A stretch of 64,000 bases of DNA, taken from the NCBI GenBank assembly GCA_013178015.1, contig JABLXR010000019.1, positions 1-64,000 on the forward strand, in the 5' to 3' direction. Origin of the DNA: Anaerolineae bacterium (lineage in GTDB: Bacteria; Chloroflexota; Anaerolineae; DRVO01). The notes beneath the pieces were generated by a model, which was given only the letters and a program-made list of their open reading frames with translations, had not been told where the DNA came from and made no database searches. Both the position numbers and the translations under genes were made by a program. Shown piece by piece: positions 32,344 through 41,101 of this stretch (its first letter is position 1; each line of letters begins with the position of its first letter).

Positions 32344-35058
32344 CTAGAACTCCAGCCCTACCGTGACCACCTGCTTGGGGCCGGCCTCGACCGTTACCGC
32401 AGTGCCCCTCTTGGTCACTCGGCCGGCGTCGCCCGGTCCCTCGGCCAGATTCAGCAGACGAGCCCGGGAGACCTTGCGCCAGAGCCGGATGCGCTCCGTC
32501 TGCGCCTCCTCGGTAGGATTCCACAGGCGCACCACCAGACCGCTGCCGTCCTCGGCCGGCTTGAGCGCCGAGAGCACCAGCGTGCCCCGCTCCTGCTCCA
32601 GGTAGCTGATCTGCGGCCGCTCGCTTCCCGTCATGGGCGGGAAGCCGGAGGGAAGCAGCCCCGTCTGGCGCACCATGAGCCCCGCCTGGAGGGCCGCCAG
32701 TTCGCGCAGCGCCTCGATGCGGGGCAGTTCCCCGGCGAAGGGCATGAGGGCGTAGCGGTAGGCGCGGGTGCCCAGCTCCAGGCCATCGCGCTCACCGGTG
32801 GTGCCCACCGTGCGGCCATAGGAGCGCAGCAGCGTCACCTGCATGGTACGGCGGGCGTCGTCCTGCACCCCGCCTTCGTGCAGCCCCCCGGCCGAGAGAA
32901 AGGCCAGCCCCCGGTTGCCGGCGCCCACCGCCTGGAGGCCCTGGAAAGGCTTCTCGGCGATCTCCGGCTCCTGCCAGTCCGCGGTCTCCGGCTCGAGGGC
33001 GATGTCGCGTTCCAGCACGTCATAGGGTTGGTGGGCCAACCAGGTCTTGGCCTGAGGGACGTCGGTGGGCAAGAGGAGCCGCAGCCGGTGGTCCTCCACG
33101 TTATTGTCCACCACCGTCTCCACCTCGACGGTGCGGGCCCCTCGGCGCAGGCTGATGAAGCTGGTGAGGCGAAGCTCGGCCCGGCCGTCGGAGCGCTTCT
33201 CCCTATGCCAGTCGTAGCGTTCGGGCAGGCTCATGGCGGTCTCGATGCGGAAGGTGACCATCTCGGGTCCGTCGTTCATCACCGATATCTGAGCCTGAGA
33301 GCCGGTCGAAAGGGCGATTTCGTCGTTGACGGTGTCGCCGTGGAACCAGCCGTCACCGATCTCGCTGCGGTCCTCGAAGGTGAGCAAGTCGGTGTAGATC
33401 TCGCCTGATGCCTTGTGGGTGAGGGTGACGGTCCCGTTGGATTCGACGTAGAGGGCCAGGTGTTCGTTCTCGGCGCTGTTGGGGCCGGTGCGCAGGGAGC
33501 CCATGCGCCGGACGGGCCGCTCGCTGGGCTTGACCAGTAGCGAGGTGAAGCCCAGGGCGGGCAGGTCCACCTCAGCGGCCACGGTGTAGCGGGTGTGCTC
33601 CGGGTCGCCCACGAAGGCGGGAAGAGCGTAGCGCGAGCGCGAGGAGGTCCTGGGGTCGAGACTCAGTCGCTGATAGGGCACTTCGTTGCCATCGGCGTCC
33701 TGCAGCTGGAAGGACTTGACGTCCTGGGAGCGGAAGCCCTCCTTGAACGAGGTAGGATAGTCCAGGGGCAGGTCCACATCGAAGACCACCACCTCGCGGC
33801 GGGCCACGGGGAGGGGGTTGGCGATGGTGAGGGTGAACTCGTGCTCCTTCCGGGCGATATCGGCGCAGCCCGCGGTCAGGAACCCGTAGGCCTGGTGTCG
33901 CAGTTGCAGCGCCAGGACGCGGGCCTGGTCGAAGCGGTACATCATGTCCCGGTGGACCTGGTCCACCGAGCAACCGCAGATGCTGTCGTGGGCGTGGTTG
34001 AGCAGTACGTTCTCCCAGGCGATGCGCAGGAACCGCTCCGGGATGCCGGCGCCCTGGAGGTTGGCCAGCCCCACCCAGGGCTCGGCCCACCGCTCCAGCA
34101 GCATCAGGCATTCGTCGTTGGCCTGCTTCATCTGCACCCGCGAGGAGACGCAGTTGGGGATGAGCCAGAGGTAGGGAGCGGGGCCCTTGCTGGGCTCGCG
34201 ACGCTCGCCCCGCTTCAGGGGCAGGTCGGTCGCCTTCTGTTCCGCCTCCCGGAAGAAGTCCGGCAGGGCGGAGTGGATCGCATCTATCTCAGGCATGGCC
34301 TGGTGGAGTAGGCGCAAGTAGCGGGCGGCGTCGGTGGCCGGGGGCATGTGATCCAGCGCGTCCATGAGGCACAGCACCGGGGCATTGGAGCGGCTGATCT
34401 CGTGGCCCACGTACCGGCGCATGCTCTCCTTGGCCTCGGCCTCCACTTGGGGATCGTTCGGGTCGGTGGCGTTCTCCAGCACCCGGCGCGACCCCACGAA
34501 GGCGCCGTAGCCCATGTAGTCCTGGAGCTTGAAGGTGAAGACCCGGCTGCCATCGGGGGCCTCCCAGGTGAAGAAGGCGGGGGTGGTGTGCTCGTTGGTG
34601 CCCCGACCGAGGACGCAGTATGGCAGGCCGAAGCCCCGGTAGATCTGGGGCATCTGAGAAGGATGTCCGAACATGTCGCAGGTGTAGGCCACGCCCATGG
34701 GCTCCACGCCCCACTCGTGGCTGATGCGCTGGCCCAGGAGCAGGTTGCGCACCAGGGCCTCGTCGTCGCCGGGGCAGAAGAGGTCGGGCATGGTGAACCA
34801 GGGGCCGATGAGGATGCGGCCCTCGGAGATGAGGCGCTGGAGCCGATCGCGGTTCTCGGGTCGGACCTCGAGGTAGTCGGCCAGGACGCAGGTCTGACCG
34901 TCCAGGTGGAAGTAGCGGAAGTCGGTGCTGGTCTCCATGAGATCGAGGAGCTGATCGAGGATCTGCACCAGGAGGAAGCGGTACTCCTGGAAGGGTCGGT
35001 ACCACTCCCGGTCCCAGTGGGTGCCGGAGATGTAGTGGGCGGAATAGCGGTCGGTCAT
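32344..35058 (-). CDS. Alpha-mannosidase, glycoside hydrolase family 38
   Basis: A 904-residue retaining alpha-mannosidase. SGTHWDREWYRPFQEYR near the N-terminus supplies zinc ligands (His14, Asp16), and YTCDMFGHPSQMPQIYRGFG carries the catalytic nucleophile Asp128. NHAHDSICGCSVDQVHRDMMYRF holds another conserved metal His. The C-terminal ~450 residues are the family beta-sandwich domains. There is no signal peptide, so it probably degrades imported mannosides in the cytoplasm. ATG at 35058 has a GAGGGGG site; the in-frame upstream extension is not conserved-looking. The neighbouring peptidase and sulfatase operons fit a glycoprotein- or glycan-degrading lifestyle. Confidence 0.93.
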   Translation of the reverse strand: MTDRYSAHYISGTHWDREWYRPFQEYRFLLVQILDQLLDLMETSTDFRYFHLDGQTCVLADYLEVRPENRDRLQRLISEGRILIGPWFTMPDLFCPGDDEALVRNLLLGQRISHEWGVEPMGVAYTCDMFGHPSQMPQIYRGFGLPYCVLGRGTNEHTTPAFFTWEAPDGSRVFTFKLQDYMGYGAFVGSRRVLENATDPNDPQVEAEAKESMRRYVGHEISRSNAPVLCLMDALDHMPPATDAARYLRLLHQAMPEIDAIHSALPDFFREAEQKATDLPLKRGERREPSKGPAPYLWLIPNCVSSRVQMKQANDECLMLLERWAEPWVGLANLQGAGIPERFLRIAWENVLLNHAHDSICGCSVDQVHRDMMYRFDQARVLALQLRHQAYGFLTAGCADIARKEHEFTLTIANPLPVARREVVVFDVDLPLDYPTSFKEGFRSQDVKSFQLQDADGNEVPYQRLSLDPRTSSRSRYALPAFVGDPEHTRYTVAAEVDLPALGFTSLLVKPSERPVRRMGSLRTGPNSAENEHLALYVESNGTVTLTHKASGEIYTDLLTFEDRSEIGDGWFHGDTVNDEIALSTGSQAQISVMNDGPEMVTFRIETAMSLPERYDWHREKRSDGRAELRLTSFISLRRGARTVEVETVVDNNVEDHRLRLLLPTDVPQAKTWLAHQPYDVLERDIALEPETADWQEPEIAEKPFQGLQAVGAGNRGLAFLSAGGLHEGGVQDDARRTMQVTLLRSYGRTVGTTGERDGLELGTRAYRYALMPFAGELPRIEALRELAALQAGLMVRQTGLLPSGFPPMTGSERPQISYLEQERGTLVLSALKPAEDGSGLVVRLWNPTEEAQTERIRLWRKVSRARLLNLAEGPGDAGRVTKRGTAVTVEAGPKQVVTVGLEF

Positions 35059-35555
35059 GGCGCGCCCCCTCGTGTTAGTGCGGGTTGGGGGGAGTGTAGC
35101 ACAAGGGGAAGGGGTCGGGGAGAGAGCGAGATGTGCACGGGGTGAATCCGCCTGCCGGAGACGCATAGCGGCCCTTCCGGATTCCGCCGGCACGACGACA
35201 CCGTACCTGGCGCTAGAAGCCGGGGGTGAAAGGCCTACAACCGGGCGTTGGCCGCTGGGCCCGGCTCTACTGTGTCCGCCTTCCCCGATGCCCGGTGACA
35301 CAGCCAGCCGCTCCACCGAAAGAAGCGGGTGATCCGTGAATGAGGAGTGCGCACGACGTAGCTACCACGGAGCTGGGGGCGATCCCGGCTGATCGGTTCC
35401 TGGCCGATCAGTCCCTCATCCGGTGGATGGGCCGGCGATGGCCTTGTGGAGCCGCTCCTCTATACGCTACACTCGCCCTGGTCCCCGTGGCCAGCCCCAC
35501 TCACGGGCGCATCCGCTGCGGGGCCCCTTCCACCATGATCCGGAGGCGAACCGCC
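35059..35555. other. Gap between divergent mannosidase and M14 peptidase genes
   Basis: No convincing gene lies here, although the peptidase frame stays open upstream to 35340. A weak promoter-like pair, TTGTGG (35444-35449) and TACACT (35468-35473) with 18 bases between, faces the peptidase. I saw no other structure. Confidence 0.4.
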
Positions 35556-37052
35556 GTGGCTCAGCAGAAAGACATCCTTCTCCTCACGGACCGGCCGAAC
35601 GGCGCCCTGGCCCAGGACCTTGACCTACTCTACCCCGAGCGCGTCGAGCACCTCGACTTCACCACCGAGGCCCACGACCTGAGCGTGCTTTCCCCCTACC
35701 AAACCGTCATCACCATGGTGACCGCCGGCGGCAACGTGGAAAAGCTCGACTACGGCGCCATCACCGAGTACGCCCGCGGCGGTGGGCGGGTGCTGTCCTG
35801 CCTCTTCGAGTATGCCCACAACCGCGGCCTGCACTTCAGCAAGAGCCACGTCCTCGATCGGATGCTACCCGGAATGCGCATCGAGGTGGAGTGCGACATC
35901 ACGCGCGGCTACGCCGTGGGCGACGTTCTGTGGTGGTTTGGCACCGTCTCCGGGGCCGCCGAGGAGGTCTACGACAACCAGGCCCTCCAGCGCCAGGTGA
36001 TGGGCGTGCGGGAGGGCGACGGCGTGACTATCCTGGGCACCTCCACCGTCAATGGAGGGGCGGTGATGGTGGAGGAGCGGGTGGGCCGAGGGCGCGTCCT
36101 GGCTCTGGACCTGCTGTCGCTCGGGCGACCCTACTTCAACTCCAAGGGTGCCACCAACAAGTACCTCTTCCTGGGCAACCTGATGGGCTCAGGCGTGCGC
36201 TACGGACGCCACTACCCCCGAAGGCTGGACTATGACGGGTTCGTAGACCTGATGCGCGCCACGGCCGATCGTTACCCCGAACTGACCATGCAGGCCGAGG
36301 GGCCTTGCAGCGACGGCCGCCAGATGTGGTCCCTGAATCTGGGCGACCCCGGCAAGCCTACTATCTACCTGGGGGCCGCCATTCACGGGTGGGAGTGGGA
36401 GAATGCCTTCGGGCTACTGCGCTTCGCCGAGGTGATATGCGAGGACCGGAGCGTGGAGGGTCTGGATACCCGGCGCCTACACTACAAGATCCTGCCCATA
36501 CAGAATCCGTGGGGCTACGACCACTTCACCCGCCAAAACGCTCGCGGGGTGGACCTGAACCGCAACTTTGACTGGGGTTGGCGGCCAGCCACGGACGGGC
36601 AGGACGTCCTCGTGCCTTGGGACTACAACTACAACGGTGCCCGACCTGCCTCCGAGCCTGAGACCCAGATCATCCAGGGAATCGTGGACCGGCTCCGGCC
36701 CATGTGCGTCATAGACTTCCACACTGCCGACTATATCATGCTGCGGGCTCACCGGGGCGACAAGGAGCTCTTCGATGCCATCCAGGCGGACGTGAAGGCC
36801 CGGCTCAAGGACCGGTTCCTGGTGCAGAAGCCCTACGGCGGGCCCTACCAGCAGGTCAACTTGGAGCGCACTACTGACATCGGACCTGACCAGCCCTACC
36901 TCGTGTCATATGCCGCCGAGCGGGGAGCTACCGCCGCCTTCCTGCTGGAGATGTCCGGCAACCGGGATGACGTCCACGCCCTGGTGATCAACACCGATAC
37001 GGTGGTGGAGATATGCCTGGCGGCAGTGAAGCAGTGCCTGGGCAGGTTATAG
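35556..37052 (+). CDS. M14-family zinc carboxypeptidase with N-terminal glutamine-amidotransferase-like domain
   Basis: A 498-residue protein. The first ~210 residues (KDILLLTDRPNGALAQDLDLL...GGNVEKLDYGAITEYARGGGRVL) resemble a ThuA/amidotransferase-like Rossmann domain. From about residue 230 it is a carboxypeptidase: zinc ligands His277 and Glu280 (IHGWEWEN), Arg336 in LNRNFDW, His389 (DFHTAD) and the general base Glu465 (LLEMSGN). All catalytic positions are present. GTG at 35556 has GGAGG nine bases upstream; ATG at 35535 is an alternative. No signal peptide is seen. The substrate is unknown; peptidoglycan-like or amide substrates are possible. Confidence 0.82.
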   Translation: MAQQKDILLLTDRPNGALAQDLDLLYPERVEHLDFTTEAHDLSVLSPYQTVITMVTAGGNVEKLDYGAITEYARGGGRVLSCLFEYAHNRGLHFSKSHVLDRMLPGMRIEVECDITRGYAVGDVLWWFGTVSGAAEEVYDNQALQRQVMGVREGDGVTILGTSTVNGGAVMVEERVGRGRVLALDLLSLGRPYFNSKGATNKYLFLGNLMGSGVRYGRHYPRRLDYDGFVDLMRATADRYPELTMQAEGPCSDGRQMWSLNLGDPGKPTIYLGAAIHGWEWENAFGLLRFAEVICEDRSVEGLDTRRLHYKILPIQNPWGYDHFTRQNARGVDLNRNFDWGWRPATDGQDVLVPWDYNYNGARPASEPETQIIQGIVDRLRPMCVIDFHTADYIMLRAHRGDKELFDAIQADVKARLKDRFLVQKPYGGPYQQVNLERTTDIGPDQPYLVSYAAERGATAAFLLEMSGNRDDVHALVINTDTVVEICLAAVKQCLGRL

Positions 37053-37084
37053 GGAATAGGGGACAGGTTACAGGGGACAGGGGG
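37052..37084 (+). other. G-run tract, possible quadruplex
   Basis: Four runs of three to five G (37052-37054, 37059-37062, 37073-37076, 37080-37084) are separated by short AATA/ACA-type spacers directly after the peptidase stop. It may fold as a G-quadruplex or be one of the common AGGGGACAGG-type dispersed repeats. Confidence 0.4.
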
Positions 37085-37191
37085 TGCGCAGACCAGTCAC
37101 GCTTCTCAGGGCTTGGGCTCAGGGCGAGCTTCGGCCGTCCGGGCGCGGGTGTACCCTCCGATCCTGTTGTGGGTCCATGCCCGTTCCGCAC

Positions 37192-37219
37192 TTGACATGT
37201 GGAGTCGTTGCGATATACT
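37192..37219 (+). promoter_or_regulatory. Sigma-70-type promoter of the LPVTG-protein gene
   Basis: TTGACA (37192-37197), a 16-base spacer and TATACT (37214-37219). This is the closest match to consensus on the plus strand here. It gives a leader of roughly 190 bases. The leader holds AAGGAGGATATACC (about 37264), a very good ribosome site with no start codon after it, and a GGGTGC/GCACCC hairpin near 37335. Confidence 0.75.
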
Positions 37220-37416
37220 CCGGCCACGGTGCCGTGACGGTAGTGTGTTAGTGTCTGAGTTAGAAGGAGGATATACCGTCCCTGAGTCGCTCTTCCCCGT
37301 TCGTGCCTGAGCCCGCCAGTCCGTCGCCGGGTGCCCGAGAGCACCCCGCGCATCGGTGCCGCGCGGTCTGAGGGAGTCTAGTCACCAAGTTTCTGTCTCA
37401 ATTGGAGGAACATCAG

Positions 37417-38061
37417 ATGAGTGGATTACGAGCTTCTTTCGCTGTGCTTCTGGCTCTGGCAGTGGTGGCGCTCCTGGCCCTGCCAGTGACGGCCCAAGTC
37501 ACCCCTTCGGTTACGGTAGTGGACCAGCCCATCGTGGACGGGACGGTCACCGTAGCTTCAGTGGTCTCCGATGGGCCCGGCTGGATAGTGATTCACCGGC
37601 AGGAGGGCGACAGCTTCGGCGCTCTCATCGGCTTCGCGCCGGTGCAGGACGGCGAGAACACGGACGTGGTGGTCGAGATAGACGTGGCCCAGGCTACCGA
37701 GACCCTGTACGCCATGCTCCATGCCGACACCGGCACCGAGGGCCAGTTCGAGTTCCCCGGCGGCGACCCGCCCGTGACGGTGGACGGCCAGATCGTGTCC
37801 CCGCCGTTCCGAGTGACCGGCGGCCTTGAGGCCCAGCAGGAAGCCACTGCGACGCCCGAGGCTGAGACTCCCACCCCCGAAGCTGAGGCCACCCCACAGG
37901 CCGAAGCGACCGCCACCGCCACTCCGGCTCCGGCCCTGCCGGTGACGGGCACCGGGCCGTCGTCCACCTCGTGGGCCACACTGGCTCTGGTGCTGGGCGC
38001 CGTGCTCTTGCTGGGCGGCATAGGCCTGTCCCTGGCCATGCAGCGCTCTCGCACGCGGTAG
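37417..38061 (+). CDS. Surface protein with DUF7282-like domain and LPVTG anchor
   Basis: A 214-residue exported protein. A signal peptide (residues 1-26: MSGLRASFAVLLALAVVALL, cut near PVTAQ) precedes a ~110-residue beta domain, DQPIVDGTVTVASVVSDGPGWIVIH, that resembles DUF7282. This is followed by a Thr/Pro/Glu linker of ATPEAETPTPEAE type. The C-terminus is LPVTGTG, a hydrophobic segment and RSRTR, the three-part sortase sorting signal. ATG at 37417 follows GGAGGA. It has its own strong promoter. A sortase is not in this window. The function of the domain is unknown; surface adhesion or matrix binding is a guess. Confidence 0.8.
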   Translation: MSGLRASFAVLLALAVVALLALPVTAQVTPSVTVVDQPIVDGTVTVASVVSDGPGWIVIHRQEGDSFGALIGFAPVQDGENTDVVVEIDVAQATETLYAMLHADTGTEGQFEFPGGDPPVTVDGQIVSPPFRVTGGLEAQQEATATPEAETPTPEAEATPQAEATATATPAPALPVTGTGPSSTSWATLALVLGAVLLLGGIGLSLAMQRSRTR

Positions 38062-38083
38062 CACCGGTCCGAGCTGATCATCG

Positions 38084-38111
38084 GGGCGCGGGGGGTTGGC
38101 TCCCCGCGCCC
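38084..38111 (+). terminator. GC hairpin after the LPVTG-protein gene
   Basis: GGGCGCGGGG and CCCCGCGCCC form a perfect ten-pair stem with an eight-base loop, 22 bases after the stop. There is no T tract, so it may be a weak or Rho-assisted terminator or an mRNA 3'-end stabiliser. Confidence 0.55.
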
Positions 38112-38141
38112 GACGCTGTAGACTGCCGCCCGGAGTAGGGC

Positions 38142-39233
38142 ATGGGCAGGCGAATCCTCATAGTGTGCGTGGACGGGCTGGGACCGGACTACCTGGAAGC
38201 ATCCGATACGCCGGTGCTCGATGGCCTGGCCCGGTCGGGCTGTGTGGTAAAGGGGCGTTCGGCGCTGCCGTCGGTGACCAACGTCAACAACGTCTCCATC
38301 ATCACCGGCACCCCTCCCCGGCTGCACGGCATAACCTCCAACTACTGGCTAGATGGGCGCACGGGCCAGGAGCAGTACATGGAGTCGCCCGAGTTCATCC
38401 TGCAGCCCACCATGCTGGAGCGAGCCCATCGACTGGGAATGACCACTGCGCTCCTCACCTCCAAGGCCAAGCTGCTGCACCTGCTCGATGCCGGCGCCGA
38501 CTATGCTCTCTCCGCCGAGTCGCCACCGGCCGAGGTGGTGGCCGAGGTGGGCCCGGCCGAGCACATCTACTCCCCCAGGGTGAACCTCTGGCTGCTGCGC
38601 GCCCTTCGGGTCGTCCTGCGCCACCGCGATCCCCAGGTGGTGTACTGCGCCACCACGGACGGAGTCATGCACCGTCACGCCCCTGAGGAAGAGGAATCGG
38701 TGCAGCACGTGGAGGCATTGGACCACCTCCTGGGGCAGATCATGGAGGATCGGCCCGACCGGGAGCTGTACCTGACCGCCGATCACGGCATGTCGGCCAA
38801 GAGCAGAGGGGTGGACCTGCAGCAGCTCCTGAGCCGGGCAGGGATCCGGGCTCGGGCGCTGCCCATCATCAAGGACCGCTACGTCGCCCACCATCAGAAC
38901 CTGGGCGGGGCATCGTACGTGTACCTGGAACAGTGGGAGCAGGCTCCCGAGGCAGCTCAGGCCCTGAGGGAGTGCGCGGGAGTAGAGGAGGTGTACACCC
39001 GGAAGGAGGCAGGCCGGGAGTTGGAGCTGATGCCGGAGCGCATCGGAGACCTGGTGGTGCTGGGCGACGCGGAGACCGTGTTCGGCGAGTTCCCGGAGAC
39101 GTCGGTCGAGGTGCGGGTGCGGACGCACGGCTCCCGCCACGAGAGTGACGTGCCAGTGTTCTCCTCCAGGCCCTTGGAGCTGCCGCCTGCGCCCCGCAAT
39201 TACGACCTCACGGCGAGGGTGGATCTAGAGTAG
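38142..39233 (+). CDS. Alkaline-phosphatase-superfamily hydrolase, phosphonoacetate hydrolase-like
   Basis: A 363-residue enzyme of the nucleotide pyrophosphatase/phosphodiesterase group. VCVDGLGPDYL near the start holds the first metal Asp. LPSVTNVNNVSIITG carries the nucleophile Thr and matches phosphonoacetate hydrolase (PhnA) closely. TTDGVMHRHAPEEE and LTADHGMSAKSRG complete the two-zinc site. It could release phosphate or acetate plus phosphate from an organophosphorus substrate. No phn genes flank it, so exact activity is open. The start ATG follows GGAG. No signal peptide is evident. Confidence 0.82.
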   Translation: MGRRILIVCVDGLGPDYLEASDTPVLDGLARSGCVVKGRSALPSVTNVNNVSIITGTPPRLHGITSNYWLDGRTGQEQYMESPEFILQPTMLERAHRLGMTTALLTSKAKLLHLLDAGADYALSAESPPAEVVAEVGPAEHIYSPRVNLWLLRALRVVLRHRDPQVVYCATTDGVMHRHAPEEEESVQHVEALDHLLGQIMEDRPDRELYLTADHGMSAKSRGVDLQQLLSRAGIRARALPIIKDRYVAHHQNLGGASYVYLEQWEQAPEAAQALRECAGVEEVYTRKEAGRELELMPERIGDLVVLGDAETVFGEFPETSVEVRVRTHGSRHESDVPVFSSRPLELPPAPRNYDLTARVDLE

Positions 39234-39251
39234 ACCGGGCTCGAGGGGCAG

Positions 39252-39280
39252 TTGCCCTTGAGCGGGTTGGAAGGTATCAT
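39252..39280 (+). promoter_or_regulatory. Promoter of the tRNA-Arg gene
   Basis: TTGCCC (39252-39257) and TATCAT (39275-39280) are spaced by 17 bases; the tRNA begins 11 bases after the -10 element. Confidence 0.6.
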
Positions 39281-39290
39281 TGTTACGTAT

Positions 39291-39364
39291 CCCCCCGTAG
39301 CTCAGATGGACAGAGCAGCGGTTTCCTAAACCGCGTGCCGCAAGTTCGAGTCTTGCCGGGGGGA
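39291..39364 (+). tRNA. tRNA-Arg (anticodon CCT)
   Basis: The 74-base cloverleaf is complete: acceptor CCCCCCG with CGGGGGG and discriminator A, D stem GCTC/GAGC, anticodon stem GCGGT/ACCGC with loop TTCCTAA (anticodon CCT, reading AGG), and T stem GCAAG/CTTGC around TTCGAGT. CCA is not encoded. No integrase or duplicated tRNA end is next to it, so there is no sign of an integrated element here. Confidence 0.95.
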
Positions 39365-39598
39365 CTACCTGTAGTAGGCGTTCGCCTGCCACGTGCCACT
39401 GGTGGGGACCAGTGGCCAGCGGGCAGCCGCTCCCTGCTTCCCCCGTCCGCGCGCCAGAGCTCGTGCCCCGAATCGGTTCGTCCTCGCGCCTGAGCGCGAT
39501 CCCGGTCTGCCTCCCAAGTAAGCCGCATTGACGGCTGCCAAGCGCTAATCCCCCGCTCCCGCCCCAGGAGCGCGATTCCAGTCGCTCCAGGGAGTCGA

Positions 39599-39653
39599 TT
39601 GATATATCAAGTTATACTATGCTATTGCGGACTTGACCGATCGTCTGATCGGT
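39599..39653 (+). promoter_or_regulatory. AT-rich regulatory region with two palindromes upstream of the PocR-type regulator
   Basis: TTGATATATCAA (39599-39610) is a perfect 12-base palindrome next to TATACT (39613-39618), a good -10 element. ACCGATC-GTCT-GATCGGT (39636-39653) is a perfect seven-base inverted repeat just before the ribosome site. The rest of the gap after the tRNA shows nothing. The sites suit autoregulation by the downstream DNA-binding protein. Confidence 0.55.
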
Positions 39654-39686
39654 GCTATGATCTTGGGCCACAGGAGGGAGGCGGCA

Positions 39687-40439
39687 GTGGATGACCTGCT
39701 GACGACGAGACAGCTGGAGCAGTTGCTCCAGGTAGATCGCATCACCATCTATCGAATGCTGGACGATGGTCGGCTGAAGGGCTTCAAAGTGGGCGGCCAC
39801 TGGCGATTCCCGCGGGCGGAGCTAGAAGCTTGGCTTCGCGATTGCCGCCAGAGCCACCGGGTCGAGTACGACTTCGGATCCACTTCGTCAGAGCGTCAGC
39901 CCTTGCCCCTGGCCTGCGTCCAGGCTATCCAGTCAGTCTTCGCCGAGGCTCGCGGTGTGGCCTCCGTCACTACCGACCTGAAGGGCAACCCCCTCACCGA
40001 CCTGAGCAACTCCTGCGGCTTCTGCACCCTGGTGCGCTCAACCGAGCAGGGCCGAGCCCGCTGCACCGCTTCCTGGCGCCAAGCCAAGACGACGCCCCGT
40101 CCCTGCCATGCCGGGCTGCAGTGCGCCGCCGCACCTGTTCGCCTCGAGGGACGGCCCGTTGCCAAGGCGGTGTCTTGCCAGTTCGCCCTCCAGAGCGAAG
40201 ACGGCGCTGCCGTCAGCTGGGTCGCTGATACCTCTCGCCTGGCCACTGACCTGGGGCTCGATGCCGATGAGTTGCAGGAGGCTGCAGGCCGGGTGCACCT
40301 TCTGCCGGAGAAGGACCTGCCCAAGATGGAGCGCTTGTTGCGTTCAGTAGCTAGCACCTACGCTGAGATCGGACGCGAACGGCTCAAACTGGTCGGCCGT
40401 CTCCAGCGTATCGCCGAGATCACCGCCCTCGACAATTGA
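39687..40439 (+). CDS. Helix-turn-helix regulator with PocR sensory domain
   Basis: A 250-residue regulator. Residues 1-52 are an excisionase/MerR-like helix-turn-helix (LLTTRQLEQLLQVDRITIYRMLDDGRLKGFKVGGHWRFPRAELEAWL). Residues ~70-220 are a PocR domain with conserved cysteines (SNSCGFCTLVRSTEQGRARCTASW, PCHAGLQCAAAPVRLEGRPVAKAVSCQF). PocR domains bind small metabolites or respond to redox state. GTG at 39687 is preceded by GGAGGGAGG. It lies 30 bases before a DsrE-like gene and probably controls that sulfur operon. The many Cys make a redox or Fe-S sensor plausible, which is inference. Confidence 0.85.
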   Translation: MDDLLTTRQLEQLLQVDRITIYRMLDDGRLKGFKVGGHWRFPRAELEAWLRDCRQSHRVEYDFGSTSSERQPLPLACVQAIQSVFAEARGVASVTTDLKGNPLTDLSNSCGFCTLVRSTEQGRARCTASWRQAKTTPRPCHAGLQCAAAPVRLEGRPVAKAVSCQFALQSEDGAAVSWVADTSRLATDLGLDADELQEAAGRVHLLPEKDLPKMERLLRSVASTYAEIGRERLKLVGRLQRIAEITALDN

Positions 40440-40469
40440 CCCTATCCTTAGGCTAGAGAGGAACGCGAG

Positions 40470-41003
40470 ATGGCCGTAGACCACAGCACCACAGACGTGG
40501 CCCAACTTGCTGCCGAACAGACCGAGGAGGAGAAGCCCAAGAAGTGCGCCATCGTTATGATGAGTGGAGACATGGACAAGGCCATGGCTGCCCTCAGCAT
40601 CGCCACCGGTGCTGCCGCCATGGGCTACCAGACCTCCATCTTCTTCACCTTCTGGGGCCTGAAGATCATCCAGAAAGGCGGGCCCACTGGCCGCAGCCTA
40701 TTTGGGCGCATGCTCAGTCTCATGAACCGGGGTGGGATAGACCGCATCGGCCCGTCGCGCCTGAACATGGGTGGCCTCGGCCGCTGGATGTTCAAGAGAA
40801 TGATGGCCGCCAAGGGCGTTACCCCCCTTCTCGAGCTGCGCCAGACCGCCATTGACCTCGGGGTGCGCCTGATACCCTGCCAGATGAGCATGGACGTCAT
40901 GGAGATCACCGAGGACGACCTCATCCCCGAGGTGGAAGACTGCGCCGGCGTGGCCACCTTCATCGCCGAGGCCGGCCAAGCCGAGATCAACCTGTTCATA
41001 TAG
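40470..41003 (+). CDS. DsrE/DsrF-like (DsrE2-type) sulfur-carrier protein
   Basis: A 177-residue protein of the DsrE/F/H-like family, with CAIVMMSGDMDKAMAALSIATGAAAMGYQTSIFFTFWGL as the conserved first half and Cys137 in LIPCQMSMDVMEI as the probable persulfide-carrying residue. The first ~24 residues are acidic and variable. The internal Phe/Gly-rich stretch fits DsrE2 proteins, which partner with TusA. GAGAGGAA precedes the ATG. It lies in a row with a PocR regulator, tusA, a cytochrome b and an HdrD-like protein, suggesting sulfur transfer coupled to membrane electron flow. Confidence 0.87.
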   Translation: MAVDHSTTDVAQLAAEQTEEEKPKKCAIVMMSGDMDKAMAALSIATGAAAMGYQTSIFFTFWGLKIIQKGGPTGRSLFGRMLSLMNRGGIDRIGPSRLNMGGLGRWMFKRMMAAKGVTPLLELRQTAIDLGVRLIPCQMSMDVMEITEDDLIPEVEDCAGVATFIAEAGQAEINLFI

Positions 41004-41101
41004 GAGCAGTGGACGGTGCAAGGTGAGGACGAAGCACGCCTGGCTCGTCACTCCCGCTATCGCCAGCCGCTGTTCACAATGCGCTACTAAGGAGACCGAC
41101 A

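Noticed and set aside
39291-39364. tRNA-Arg as an attachment site of a genomic island
   Set aside because: No repeated tRNA 3' end or integrase lies nearby; the integrase-like gene is 33 kb away and lacks catalytic residues.
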